Origin: Kribbella caucasensis
Lineage (GTDB): Bacteria; Actinomycetota; Actinomycetes; Propionibacteriales; Kribbellaceae
Assembly (NCBI RefSeq): GCF_004361855.1
Contig: NZ_SNWQ01000021.1
Coordinates: 98,380-162,379 of the forward strand
Length of the DNA stretch: 64,000 nt
Direction: 5' to 3'
Both the position numbers and the translations under genes were made by a program. Of this stretch, positions 16,705 through 24,867 are shown piece after piece. The notes under the pieces are model-generated. The model made no database searches, was not told the origin of the DNA, and worked only from the letters and a program-made list of their open reading frames with translations. Numbering within the stretch: the first letter of the stretch is position 1; every line of letters begins with the position of its first letter.

Positions 16705-16712
16705 CAGGCCAA

Positions 16713-16741
16713 GGCCCCGAGTCCAGCGCGGACTCGGGGCC
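16713..16741. terminator. Bidirectional terminator between XRE regulator and protease
   Basis: GGCCCCGAGTCC (16713-16724) pairs perfectly with GGACTCGGGGCC (16730-16741), with a 5-base loop. It sits between two convergent genes and can serve both. Confidence 0.8.
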
Positions 16742-16782
16742 AAGGTTTCGGTCGCGATGGGGACGCTGACCTGGGAGTTGGG

Positions 16783-18006
16783 TTAGAGGGTCAGCGACCA
16801 GGAGTCGAGGTAGCCGACGTCCTGGGAGTAGGCGTCCCGGAGCTGGAGGCGCCAGGTGCCGTTGCGGGTCTCCGAGGAGACGTTGGTGGTGTAGGTGGTG
16901 AGGATGTTGTCGCCGGAGTCGCCGCTGGCACTCTTCAGCCGGTACGACGAACCGTCGGGCGCGAGCAGATCGATCACCAGGTCACCGCGGTACGGGTGCT
17001 TGATGTCGACCGCGACCTGGCTCGACGACGACGCCGTACCGGTGCAACCGGAGACGGTCACGGGGCTCGTGACGGCGGCTCCCGCGTCGGGGATGTTCAC
17101 GTTGTTCGCGTTGGTGAACGGCCCGCACGCACCGGGTCCACCACCGCCGCCGAGGCTGGCCGCGGCCGCCTGGATCGCCGATGCGAACGTGCTCACCTCC
17201 GTGTACACACCCGGCGCGCTCGGCCGGGCACACCCGTCGCCGTGCGAGACGATGCCGACCTGGATCCACGCGTTCGCGGAATCCCGGCGGAACATCGGCC
17301 CACCGGAGTCGCCCTGGCAGGTGTCGACCCCACCGACGTCCATCCGGCCGGCGCAGAGTTCGGCCGCGAAGATCAGATCCGAGTAGTACGGACCCGCATC
17401 GCGACACGTGACGTCGTCGACGTACGGCACCTGCGCCTTGAGCAGGTACCGCTCCTGCGGACCACCCTCACTCGCCGCACCCCAGCCGGCGACGGTGAAC
17501 GTCCCCGTGTTGTACGCCGTGGTGGTGGCAATCGGCAGCGTCGCCACACCGGTGATCGGGGTGGCCAGCTTGATCAGCGCCCAGTCGCCACCGGTGCTGG
17601 TGCCGTAGGTGGGCGAGCGGTGGATGTACGTCGACTGCCGCTTGATCGCGGACGAGTCCTGCAGGTCGACCACCCCGACGGTCGCGGTGATCGAACTGTT
17701 GTTGCCGGTGGAACCCACGCAGTGCGCAGCGGTCAGCACGAGCTGATTGGTGTACATCGCGCCACCACATCCCATGGACAGCCTCACCATCCACGGAAAC
17801 TCGCCTAGCGCTGCGCGGGTTCCACCGACGACTCGGGGGCTCGGTTCACCTTGGGCGGAGGTGGACTTTGCACTCGCCGAGTGGGCGGGCACGATGACCA
17901 GGGCGGCGGTCATCGCGCACAAGCCGGCGGACCTGAGCAACCTGCTCAGGGATCTGGTGCCCCGGTGGGGGGCAGCTGGGGACTTGCGAAGTCTGGAAAG
18001 AAGCAT
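16783..18006 (-). CDS. Secreted trypsin-like serine protease with P domain
   Basis: A 407-residue extracellular protease. A signal peptide (hydrophobic core about 29-43, cleavage near SASA) and short propeptide precede the chymotrypsin-fold catalytic domain starting RVVGG (58-62). The triad is His95 (TAAHC), Asp141 (GGDWALIKL) and Ser234 (QGDSGGP), and Asp228 six residues before the serine predicts Arg/Lys specificity. Residues about 297-407 are a proprotein-convertase P domain (HPYRGDLVIDLLAPDGSSY; NGTWRLQLRDAYSQDVGYLDSW). The divergent TrmB/LuxR regulator next door is a likely controller. Activation would follow cleavage before VVGG. Confidence 0.9.
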   Translation of the reverse strand: MLLSRLRKSPAAPHRGTRSLSRLLRSAGLCAMTAALVIVPAHSASAKSTSAQGEPSPRVVGGTRAALGEFPWMVRLSMGCGGAMYTNQLVLTAAHCVGSTGNNSSITATVGVVDLQDSSAIKRQSTYIHRSPTYGTSTGGDWALIKLATPITGVATLPIATTTAYNTGTFTVAGWGAASEGGPQERYLLKAQVPYVDDVTCRDAGPYYSDLIFAAELCAGRMDVGGVDTCQGDSGGPMFRRDSANAWIQVGIVSHGDGCARPSAPGVYTEVSTFASAIQAAAASLGGGGGPGACGPFTNANNVNIPDAGAAVTSPVTVSGCTGTASSSSQVAVDIKHPYRGDLVIDLLAPDGSSYRLKSASGDSGDNILTTYTTNVSSETRNGTWRLQLRDAYSQDVGYLDSWSLTL

Positions 18007-18153
18007 GGGCGGTGCCTCCTGAACGGCCTCGGATGCACGATTTGTACACCCTCCGGCACAGCCGGTGATGGCACTGGAGTGCTAGGGCACCGATGCGCCG
18101 GGATCGAGACCCAACCGAAACGGGCGCCGCTGACGGGTCGGCCAACTCGGGCC

Positions 18154-18218
18154 AGAATTGGAACAGCAGCCCGGCGGCGCTCAGGTGGTCCGTCGCCGGG
18201 CTGCTGGACCTCAATTCT
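18154..18218. promoter_or_regulatory. Long imperfect inverted repeat in protease/regulator intergenic region
   Basis: CAGCAGCCCGGCG (18164-18176) and CGCCGGGCTGCTG (18194-18206) form a perfect 13-bp stem with a 17-base loop, flanked by AGAATTG (18154-18160) and CAATTCT (18212-18218), which also pair. It sits 148 bases from the protease start and 183 from the regulator start in a 394-base gap without genes. It could be an attenuator, a transcript insulator or a protein site. The rest of the gap holds only the palindrome at 18313. Confidence 0.6.
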
Positions 18219-18312
18219 CGCTCACGACTGCGCGGAAATGGTGGCCAGATGGTGACACGGCACAAGAATGCTGACGAAACAACAAATGTCGCACGGCGCA
18301 GCCGCCGGATTA

Positions 18313-18328
18313 CGGACCGTACGGTCCG
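18313..18328. promoter_or_regulatory. Perfect palindrome CGGACCGTACGGTCCG
   Basis: A 16-bp perfect palindrome 73 bases upstream of the TrmB/LuxR regulator start. The size and position suit a dimeric operator, either for autoregulation or for control of the divergent protease. No protein is proven to bind it. Confidence 0.55.
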
Positions 18329-18400
18329 GTCTTGGCGGTTCGCCTTACCCTGTAGTAGCGGTAGCCGCAGGTGACCGCAGTGGGGAGGGAGGGGAAGGCC

Positions 18401-19393
18401 ATGAGCTCGACCGACACGGAGCGTGCCGATCACTTGCGCGTGCTCGGACTCGAAGACGACGAGATCCAGATCTATCAGTACCTGCTCCGCATCGGGCCGT
18501 CCTCGATCACCGAGCTGGACCAGGCGGTGACCGGACGGACCACCCCGATCGAGACCACTCTCGGCGGACTCGTCCAGGCCGGGCTGGCCCGCCGATCCGG
18601 ATCCGACCACTCCCGCTTCCTGCCGGTACCGCCGGACGCCGGCCTCGAGGCGTTGACGTTGCGCCGCGAGTCCGAGCTGAAGCAGGCCCGGATCGAGGTA
18701 CTGAACGCGTACGACGAGTTCCGCCGGACCGTGCACAACGAGTCGACCACGCATCTGGTCGAGGTGGTCACCGGGACCGCGATCGTCGAGCGGATCCACC
18801 AGATCAAGGACAGCGCGCAACGCGAGATCCTCGCCATCGACAGCCCGCCGTACTACCTCGGCGCCGGCCCGAACCAGCACGAGATCGACCAGCTCAAACG
18901 CGGTGTCTCCTACCGGGTCGTCTACTCGCCGGAGTCCGTCGAGGTGCCCGGCTACCTGACCGAGAACATCCTGCCCTGTGTGGAAGCCGGTGAGCAGGCC
19001 CGCGTTCTCCCCGACGTACCGGCGAAGCTGACCATCATCGACGGCTCGATCGCGTTCGTGTCGATGTCGGTGCGCGACACCGACGTGAACCGGTCCCTGC
19101 TGATCATCCGGCCGAGCAGCCTGCTGACCGCGTTGCTCGGCATGTTCGAGCTCTGCTGGCGCAATGCGCTGCCGCTGCACGCGTCCGTCGGCACCGAGGA
19201 CGACCGGCTGGAACCGATCGAACGCCGCCTGCTCGCCCTGCTGGCGACGGGTGCGGCCGACGACACGATCGCCCGCACCCTGGGCATCAGCCGCCGGACC
19301 TTCTTCCGCTACCTCGAACGCCTGATGAACCGCACCGGCGCCAGCACCCGCTTCCAGCTAGCCCTCCACGCAGCCCGGGAGAACTGGCTGTAG
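18401..19393 (+). CDS. TrmB/LuxR-type transcriptional regulator
   Basis: A 330-residue regulator with two DNA-binding regions. An N-terminal TrmB-like winged helix (about 10-75: LGLEDDEIQIYQYLLRIGPSS, SITELDQAVTG) is followed by a central PLD-like/effector domain (IVERIHQIKDSAQREILAIDSPPYY). A C-terminal LuxR HTH (about 272-325: ERRLLALLATGAADDTIART, LGISRRTFFRYLERLM) ends the protein. Such regulators commonly neighbour secreted proteases and biosynthetic genes in actinobacteria. ATG 18401 has a gggaggga ribosome-binding site. It is divergent from the trypsin-like protease, the most obvious target (inference). Confidence 0.83.
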   Translation: MSSTDTERADHLRVLGLEDDEIQIYQYLLRIGPSSITELDQAVTGRTTPIETTLGGLVQAGLARRSGSDHSRFLPVPPDAGLEALTLRRESELKQARIEVLNAYDEFRRTVHNESTTHLVEVVTGTAIVERIHQIKDSAQREILAIDSPPYYLGAGPNQHEIDQLKRGVSYRVVYSPESVEVPGYLTENILPCVEAGEQARVLPDVPAKLTIIDGSIAFVSMSVRDTDVNRSLLIIRPSSLLTALLGMFELCWRNALPLHASVGTEDDRLEPIERRLLALLATGAADDTIARTLGISRRTFFRYLERLMNRTGASTRFQLALHAARENWL

Positions 19394-19410
19394 GGCTACG
19401 TTTTGTAGGG

Positions 19411-20514
19411 CTAGGCGGCCGGGGTGAACTCCTTGGCGACGACCTCTGCGATCTGGGCCGTGTTCAGGGCGGCACCCTTGCGGAGGTTGTCGCCGCAGAC
19501 GAAGAGCTCCAGGGCCTGCGGGTCGTCCAGGGACTTGCGCAGCCGGCCGACCCAGGTCGGGTCCGTGCCGACCACATCGGCCGGGGTCGGGAACTCACCC
19601 TCGGCCGGGTTGTCGAACAGGATCACGCCGGGCGCGTCCCGCAGTACCTCGCGGGCGTCGTCGACGTCCACCTCGCGAGCGAACCGCGCGTGCACGGACA
19701 GGGAGTGCGTGGTGATCACCGGCACCCGGACGCAGGTCGCGGACACCTTCAGATCGGGCAGGTTGAGGATCTTGCGGGACTCGTTGCGGACCTTCAGCTC
19801 CTCCGACGACCAGCCGTCGTCCTTCAGCGATCCGGCCCACGGCACCACGTTCATCACCAGCGGCGCCGGGAACGGGCCGAGGGCGTTGCCGATCACCCGC
19901 CGGACATCACCCGGTGTGGTGCCGAGCTCGCGGTTGCCGGCCACCTTCATCAGCTGGTCGTAGAGCGCGTCGATGCCTTCCTGACCGGCACCCGAGGCCG
20001 CCTGGTACGACGCGACCACGAGCTGCTCGAGCTCGTACCGGTGGTGCAGCGCGCCCATCGCCACGATCATCGACAGGGTGGTGCAGTTGGGGTTCGAGAT
20101 GATCCCCTTCGGCCGGTTGCGGGCCGCCTCGGCATTCACCTCGGGGACCACCAGCGGGACGTCCGGGTCCATCCGGAACGCGCCGGAGTTGTCCACCACG
20201 ACGGCGCCCTTGGCCGCGGCGATCGGTGCCCAGTGCGCGGACACCTCGTCCGGGACGTCGAACATCGCCACGTCGATGCCGTCGAAGGCCGCCGCGCTGA
20301 TCGCGACGACCTCCACCTCCTCGCCGCGGACCTTGAGTCTCTTGCCCGCGGAGCGCTCGGACGCGATCAGCCGGATCTCCCCCCACTTGTTCTCCCGGGT
20401 GGAGAGCAGGGCGAGCATCACCGTGCCGACGGCGCCGGTCGCACCGACCACCGCCAGCGAGGGGAGGCCCGTCCGGTCCTCGGTCGTCTGGTCCAAAGCG
20501 CTCACAGGGGTCAC
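19411..20514 (-). CDS. asd: Aspartate-semialdehyde dehydrogenase
   Basis: Reduces aspartyl-4-phosphate to aspartate semialdehyde with NADPH, feeding lysine/diaminopimelate, threonine and methionine. The 367-residue protein has the NADP motif GATGAVG (24-30), the active-site cysteine in SNPNCTT (Cys144), QAASGAGQEGI, and the late catalytic histidine region THSLSVHARF. ATG 20514 overlaps the lysC stop by four bases, so the two first pathway enzymes are co-translated. The first 18 residues are an extension compared with shorter homologues. Confidence 0.95.
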   Translation of the reverse strand: MTPVSALDQTTEDRTGLPSLAVVGATGAVGTVMLALLSTRENKWGEIRLIASERSAGKRLKVRGEEVEVVAISAAAFDGIDVAMFDVPDEVSAHWAPIAAAKGAVVVDNSGAFRMDPDVPLVVPEVNAEAARNRPKGIISNPNCTTLSMIVAMGALHHRYELEQLVVASYQAASGAGQEGIDALYDQLMKVAGNRELGTTPGDVRRVIGNALGPFPAPLVMNVVPWAGSLKDDGWSSEELKVRNESRKILNLPDLKVSATCVRVPVITTHSLSVHARFAREVDVDDAREVLRDAPGVILFDNPAEGEFPTPADVVGTDPTWVGRLRKSLDDPQALELFVCGDNLRKGAALNTAQIAEVVAKEFTPAA

Positions 20515-21779
20515 CGTCCAGTTCCTCCGTACACGACAGCTTGGGTGTGCTCGTCGTCCAGGTCGAAAGCAGTGTGCGCCGCGGTCACGGCTGCGTCCAC
20601 TACGTTCTCATCCACGACCACCGAGATCCGGATCTCGGACGTGGAGATCATCTCGATGTTCACGCCGGCATCGGCCAGCGCCGAGAAGAACTTCGCCGAA
20701 ACACCGGGGTGCGAGCGCATCCCGACGCCGATGACCGAGACCTTGCCGATCTGGTCGTCGTAGAGCAACTGCTCGTAGCCGACCTCGTCCTTCATCCGGG
20801 CGAGTGCGGACATCGCCCGGGCGCCGTCGGTGCGCGGCAGGGTGAACGAGATGTCGGTGCGGTTGGTCGAGACCGCCGAGACGTTCTGCACGATCATGTC
20901 GATGTTGGTCTCGGCGCCGGCGACCGTTTCGAAGATCCGGGCGGCCTCACCGGGCTTGTCGGGTACCCCGACGACGGTGATCTTGGCCTCGCTCCGGTCG
21001 TGGGCCACGCCGGAGATGATCGCCTGTTCCATCTGATCCAGTTCCTTCGCATCGACGACCCAGGTGCCTTCCTTCTGGGAGAAGGAGGAGCGCACATGGA
21101 CGGGGACGTTGTAGCGCCGCGCGTACTCGACGCAGCGCAGGTGCAGCACCTTCGCGCCGCAGGCGGCCATCTCGAGCATCTCCTCGTAGGAGATCTTCGG
21201 GATCTGTTTCGCGGCCGGCACGATCCGCGGATCCGCGGTGAAGATGCCGTCCACGTCGGTGTAGATCTCGCAGTAGTCCGCCTCCAGCGCCGCGGCCAAA
21301 GCGACCGCGGTGGTGTCGGACGCGCCGCGGCCCATCGTGGTGATGTCCTTGGTGTCCTGCGCGACGCCCTGGAAGCCGGCCACGATCGCGACGTGACCTT
21401 CGCTCAGCGCGCTCTCGATCCGGCCCGGCGTGATGTCGATGATGCGCGCGTTGCCGTGCGCGGCGGTGGTGATCACACCGGCCTGCGAACCGGTGAACGA
21501 GCGCGCCTCGTAGCCCAGGTTCGCGATCGCCATCGCCAGCAGGGCGGCCGAGATCCGCTCCCCCGACGTGAGCAGCATGTCCAGCTCACGCGGTGGTGGC
21601 AGCGGGGAGACCTGCTGGGCCAGGTCCATCAGTTCGTCGGTGGTGTCACCCATGGCGGAGATGACCACCACCACGTCGTTCCCGGCCTTCTTCGTCGCGA
21701 CGATCCGTTGCGCCACCCGCTTGATGCCATCGGCGTCTGCGACCGAAGAACCGCCGTACTTGTGCACGACGCGTCCCAC
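20511..21779 (-). CDS. lysC: Aspartate kinase (with internal beta-subunit start)
   Basis: Phosphorylates aspartate, the entry step to the aspartate amino-acid family, and is feedback controlled through C-terminal ACT domains. The 422-residue product has KYGGSS (8-13), TSGERISAALLA, GRGASDTTA and YTDVDGIFTADPR in the kinase half, and two ACT domains from about 265. The start is a GTG with gaggag upstream. Met250 (MEQAIISGVAH, ATG at 21032) matches the position of the internal start that yields a separate regulatory beta subunit in Corynebacterium. The region before the gene (21780-22049) holds its promoter and no other gene. Confidence 0.95.
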   Translation of the reverse strand: MGRVVHKYGGSSVADADGIKRVAQRIVATKKAGNDVVVVISAMGDTTDELMDLAQQVSPLPPPRELDMLLTSGERISAALLAMAIANLGYEARSFTGSQAGVITTAAHGNARIIDITPGRIESALSEGHVAIVAGFQGVAQDTKDITTMGRGASDTTAVALAAALEADYCEIYTDVDGIFTADPRIVPAAKQIPKISYEEMLEMAACGAKVLHLRCVEYARRYNVPVHVRSSFSQKEGTWVVDAKELDQMEQAIISGVAHDRSEAKITVVGVPDKPGEAARIFETVAGAETNIDMIVQNVSAVSTNRTDISFTLPRTDGARAMSALARMKDEVGYEQLLYDDQIGKVSVIGVGMRSHPGVSAKFFSALADAGVNIEMISTSEIRISVVVDENVVDAAVTAAHTAFDLDDEHTQAVVYGGTGR

Positions 21780-22017
21780 AGCTGTGTCTCCTCAAAGCTT
21801 GAACACCAGCAGCTCACACTGGTTGCGGTACGCCGTGCGGCGTTGCACCAGGCGCGTTCTCCGGGGTCATTCTAGCCGTGACTCGCCTGTTGTCTGCGGG
21901 CCGACCAATGCGTGACCAGGACCGGGCGGCCTCTTCCGGCCCGCTTCCGCCGGTGCTGGACGAACCGTGGCCGCGCTTCGATCAGGCCGGACAACTTCCG
22001 GCCGGCCGGATCTCTTG

Positions 22018-22027
22018 CTTATATAAG
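22018..22027. promoter_or_regulatory. Palindrome CTTATATAAG in ArsR promoter
   Basis: A perfect 10-bp AT-rich palindrome 22 bases before the ArsR start, in an otherwise GC-rich region. It overlaps the expected -10 area (tatataag). ArsR/SmtB regulators typically bind such AT-rich repeats at their own promoters, so autoregulation is likely. Confidence 0.6.
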
Positions 22028-22049
22028 TCTTCGCTGAAATACTCGGTGC

Positions 22050-22418
22050 ATGCACGCCTTCGACATCCTGGGCGACCCGGTCCGGCGCCGGATCCTCGAA
22101 CTCCTCGCCGACGGCCAGCTGCCGGCCGGCAGCATCGCCGCCACGATCGGCGACGAGTTCGGCATCAGCCAGCCCGCTGTCTCGCAACACCTCCGCGTGC
22201 TCCGCGACAACGGCTTCGCCACGGTGACCGTCGACGGTACCCGCCGCCTGTACGCCGTCGACACCGGTCCGCTGCAGGAGATCGACGCCTGGCTCGACAA
22301 GTACCGCAAGTTCTGGACCAACCGCCTCGACGCCCTGGACACCGAACTCCGCCGAGGCCGCCGCGAAGCCCGCCGCTCCGCCGAGGCGACCCCGCCGGCC
22401 GATGCCGGCACCGCCTGA
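22050..22418 (+). CDS. ArsR-family transcriptional regulator
   Basis: A 122-residue winged-helix regulator: FDILGDPVRRRILELLADGQLPAGSI... then GISQPAVSQHLRVLRDNGFATVTVDGTRRLYAV, a textbook ArsR HTH and wing. No metal-binding cysteine pair (ELCVCD-type) is present, so it belongs to the non-metal subgroup (SdpR/YczG-like) often placed before SRPBCC or DHFR-like genes. The DHFR-like gene 124 bases downstream may be its target. Autoregulation is suggested by the palindrome at 22018. Confidence 0.88.
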   Translation: MHAFDILGDPVRRRILELLADGQLPAGSIAATIGDEFGISQPAVSQHLRVLRDNGFATVTVDGTRRLYAVDTGPLQEIDAWLDKYRKFWTNRLDALDTELRRGRREARRSAEATPPADAGTA

Positions 22419-22542
22419 CCTCTCCACCCTCACAACTCCCCGCGGTGAAAGTGCGGGAGAAATTGTTTGGTGCAGGTGTCGAATCTCGACGGGTTCGGCC
22501 GACGCGTCGGTGAAGGCAACCGAACCGACCGAGGAGCTCACC

Positions 22543-23085
22543 ATGAGGAAGATCATCGCCAGCCTGTTCATCTCGCTCGACGGCGTCGTCGAAGCGCCGG
22601 AGACCTGGCACTTCCCGTACTTCGACGACGAGATGGGTGCCGCGGTCGACTCCCTGGCAGCGCAGTCCGACACCATGCTGCTGGGAAGGAACACCTACCA
22701 GATGTTCGCCGGCTACTGGCCGCACCAGGGCGACGACGTCGAGATGGCGGCACACATGAACGGCGTCGACAAGCTCGTCGTCTCGCGCACACTCGACAGC
22801 GTCGAGGAGTGGCAGAACTCCACGCTGGTCAAGGGTGACCCGATCGAGCAGCTGACCGCCCTCAAGGACGGGCCGGGCAAGAACATCAACGTCGTGGGCA
22901 GCGTCACCCTGGTCCGCTCGCTGCTGCGGTCGAAGGTGCTGGACGAGTTGCACCTGCTGGTCCACCCGATCGCGGTCGGCCACGGCGTACGCCTGTTCGA
23001 CGACGGCGAGACCGTGCCGCTCGAGCTGATCTCCAGCACCACCTTCACCACCGGCGTCCTGCACACCGCCTACCGGCCCGCCTGA
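22543..23085 (+). CDS. DHFR/RibD C-terminal-like reductase
   Basis: A 180-residue protein of the dihydrofolate-reductase-like superfamily (RibD C-terminal type, similar to YwjB/YyaP). Motifs include MRKIIASLFISLDGVVEAP at the N-terminus, MLLGRNTYQMFAGYWP, and NINVVGSVTLVRSLLR binding the pyrophosphate of NADPH. The true substrate of these stand-alone proteins is unknown; it is not the essential folA. ATG 22543 has a gaggag ribosome-binding site. Preceded by an ArsR regulator in the same direction. Confidence 0.82.
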   Translation: MRKIIASLFISLDGVVEAPETWHFPYFDDEMGAAVDSLAAQSDTMLLGRNTYQMFAGYWPHQGDDVEMAAHMNGVDKLVVSRTLDSVEEWQNSTLVKGDPIEQLTALKDGPGKNINVVGSVTLVRSLLRSKVLDELHLLVHPIAVGHGVRLFDDGETVPLELISSTTFTTGVLHTAYRPA

Positions 23086-23099
23086 CACTCCGGGGTGGG

Positions 23100-23130
23100 T
23101 TGACCTGGAGTGGGCTCCAGGTTGCATGCT
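23100..23130 (+). promoter_or_regulatory. MerR-type promoter with CCTGGAG-N4-CTCCAGG operator
   Basis: TTGACC (23100-23105) and CATGCT (23125-23130) are separated by 19 bases, the long spacer typical of MerR-controlled promoters. The spacer region contains a perfect 7-bp inverted repeat (23104-23110, 23115-23121). The GTG start of the MerR gene follows 7 bases after the -10, so the transcript would be leaderless and the gene autoregulated. Confidence 0.78.
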
Positions 23131-23136
23131 GGCGGG

Positions 23137-23556
23137 GTGATCCAGGACGAACTGACCGGCGCCGTGACCATCGGAGAGGCCTCGCGGATCTCCGGCCTGC
23201 CGATCGAGACCCTGCGGTACTACGACCGTGAGGGCTTGTTCGGCGAGTTGCCGCGGGACGCCGGTGGGCGGCGCCGCTTCACGCCGGACGCGCTCGGGCT
23301 GCTCGACGTACTGCTGCGGCTGCGGCGGACCGGGATGCCGGTCGAGCAGGTGCGGGAGTTCGCCGAGTACGTGCGGGCCGGCGATCACCTGCGGGCCGGC
23401 CGGCTGGCTTTGCTCCGGGCCCACCGCGAGCGCGTCGCGATGGATCTGGCCCAGTTGCAGGCCGATCTCGAGGTGATCGACTGGAAGATCGCCGCCTACC
23501 AAGCCGCCGAAGACGGCAACGACCCGCCACCCCGAGACTCGATGACCACGAACTAG
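23137..23556 (+). CDS. MerR-family transcriptional regulator
   Basis: A 139-residue regulator: winged HTH at about 9-75 (TIGEASRISGLPIETLRYYDREGL, then GGRRRFTPDALGLLDVLLRLRRTGM) followed by a dimerisation coiled coil (RAGRLALLRAHRERVAMDLAQLQADLEVIDWKI, split). No cysteines for metal or Fe-S sensing are present, so it likely senses an organic ligand. GTG 23137 is favoured because the MerR operator/promoter lies immediately upstream. It converges on and overlaps by four bases the MFS gene. Confidence 0.86.
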   Translation: MIQDELTGAVTIGEASRISGLPIETLRYYDREGLFGELPRDAGGRRRFTPDALGLLDVLLRLRRTGMPVEQVREFAEYVRAGDHLRAGRLALLRAHRERVAMDLAQLQADLEVIDWKIAAYQAAEDGNDPPPRDSMTTN

Positions 23557-24767
23557 GCCGTGGCCGGAACCTCCTGGACTGCGACCTCGGCGGGCTCGTG
23601 TGGGGGGATGTGCAGTAGCGACAGGGTGGCGAGCAGGGCCAGGCCGGCGGCCAGGGCCCAGACGTAGCGGACGCCGAAGGTCTCCACGACGAAGCCGCCC
23701 GCCGCGGAACCGATCGCGCCGCCGACCATCGCGCCGCTGCCCATCCAGCCGAAGACCTCGGTGCGGACCGAGTCCGGTGTCATCGTGCCGAGTCGTTCGT
23801 AGAGCGCACCGACCGTCGGCGCCAGCACCAGCCCCGACAGCATCAGGGCGATCCCGAGCGCCACTGTTGATCCGGTCGCGAAGACGCACAGCAGCATGCC
23901 GGCCGAGACCAGCAGCGCACGCCGCCAGACGTACGAGCGCTGGCGACCCGGCAGCGCGCCGACGACGAGACCACCGACCAGGCTGCCGACCGCCCACAAC
24001 GTCTCCAGCACGCCGGCGATCAACCGGTTGCCGTGGTCGTCCGCGAACGCCACGATGCCGAGCGACACCGACGAGAAAGACGTGACGAAGAAGCCGAAGG
24101 CGAGGATCAACGGCAGCCTGTACCGATGCCACAACAGCTGCGGCGTGGTCAACCGGACCGTTTCCTTGTCGTGCTTCGGCGCGGGCTGTTGCTGCATGCC
24201 GAACCACCAGATCGACACCGCGGCGGCGGCCGCTGCCGCCAGCAGGCCGGCTCGCGGGCTGGCGAAGCTGACCATCACCGCGCCGAGCATCGGGCCGACG
24301 ACGAAGAGGACCTCCTGCGCGGTCGCGTCCAGGGCGTACACCGCCCGGAGCCCCGAGCCCTGGACGAGTCGCGGCCACGCCGCCCGCAACGTCGCGGTCA
24401 CCGGCGAGACGAACGCGCCGGCCAGCGCGGAGACCACCGGCATCACCCGGAACCACTCGAACGGGAGCAGCGCGAGCACCGTCATGACCACCGACCACGC
24501 CATCCCGGTGCCGATCACGATCCACTTGCCACCCCGGCGATCGGCCAGCCGGGACCAGATCGGCCCACCGACCGCCATACCGATCGAGTAGGCGCCGGCC
24601 ACCACGCCGGCCCAGCCGAAGTTCCCCGCGGCGTCCTTGGCGAGGAACGAGACCGGGACCAGGGTGGCCATCACCGGCAGCCGCGCGATCAGTGCCGAAG
24701 CGAGCAGTTGGGCGACACCTTTGGTCTGCCACAGGGCGCGATAAGCCGACAGGTCCATGAACCGCAT
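23553..24767 (-). CDS. MFS transporter
   Basis: A 404-residue 12-helix major-facilitator protein. It shows the loop 2-3 motif IWSRLADRRGGKWIVIG (a motif A variant) and AGAFVSPVTATLRAAWPRL in the middle of the N-half, typical of actinobacterial drug/solute exporters of unknown substrate. ATG 24767 is followed by DLSAYRALWQTKGVAQLL, a common N-terminus in this group. It may be controlled by the convergent MerR gene, but MerR usually acts on divergent or downstream genes, so that is uncertain. Confidence 0.82.
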   Translation of the reverse strand: MRFMDLSAYRALWQTKGVAQLLASALIARLPVMATLVPVSFLAKDAAGNFGWAGVVAGAYSIGMAVGGPIWSRLADRRGGKWIVIGTGMAWSVVMTVLALLPFEWFRVMPVVSALAGAFVSPVTATLRAAWPRLVQGSGLRAVYALDATAQEVLFVVGPMLGAVMVSFASPRAGLLAAAAAAAVSIWWFGMQQQPAPKHDKETVRLTTPQLLWHRYRLPLILAFGFFVTSFSSVSLGIVAFADDHGNRLIAGVLETLWAVGSLVGGLVVGALPGRQRSYVWRRALLVSAGMLLCVFATGSTVALGIALMLSGLVLAPTVGALYERLGTMTPDSVRTEVFGWMGSGAMVGGAIGSAAGGFVVETFGVRYVWALAAGLALLATLSLLHIPPHEPAEVAVQEVPATA

Positions 24768-24853
24768 TCTGTCCTGACATACCCGAACCCCGCCTCCGGA
24801 TTTATCCCTATCTGAGACCGCTGCGCTGACTAGGTTTCTGTCGTGAGCTTATG

Positions 24854-24867
24854 CGAACATGTGTTCG
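24854..24867. promoter_or_regulatory. LexA (SOS) box CGAACATGTGTTCG
   Basis: A perfect match to the actinobacterial LexA core CGAAC-N4-GTTCG, ending on the first base of the proposed dinB GTG codon. It places dinB under SOS control. Because it must overlap the promoter, starts upstream of it (GTG 24843) are unlikely. Confidence 0.85.
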
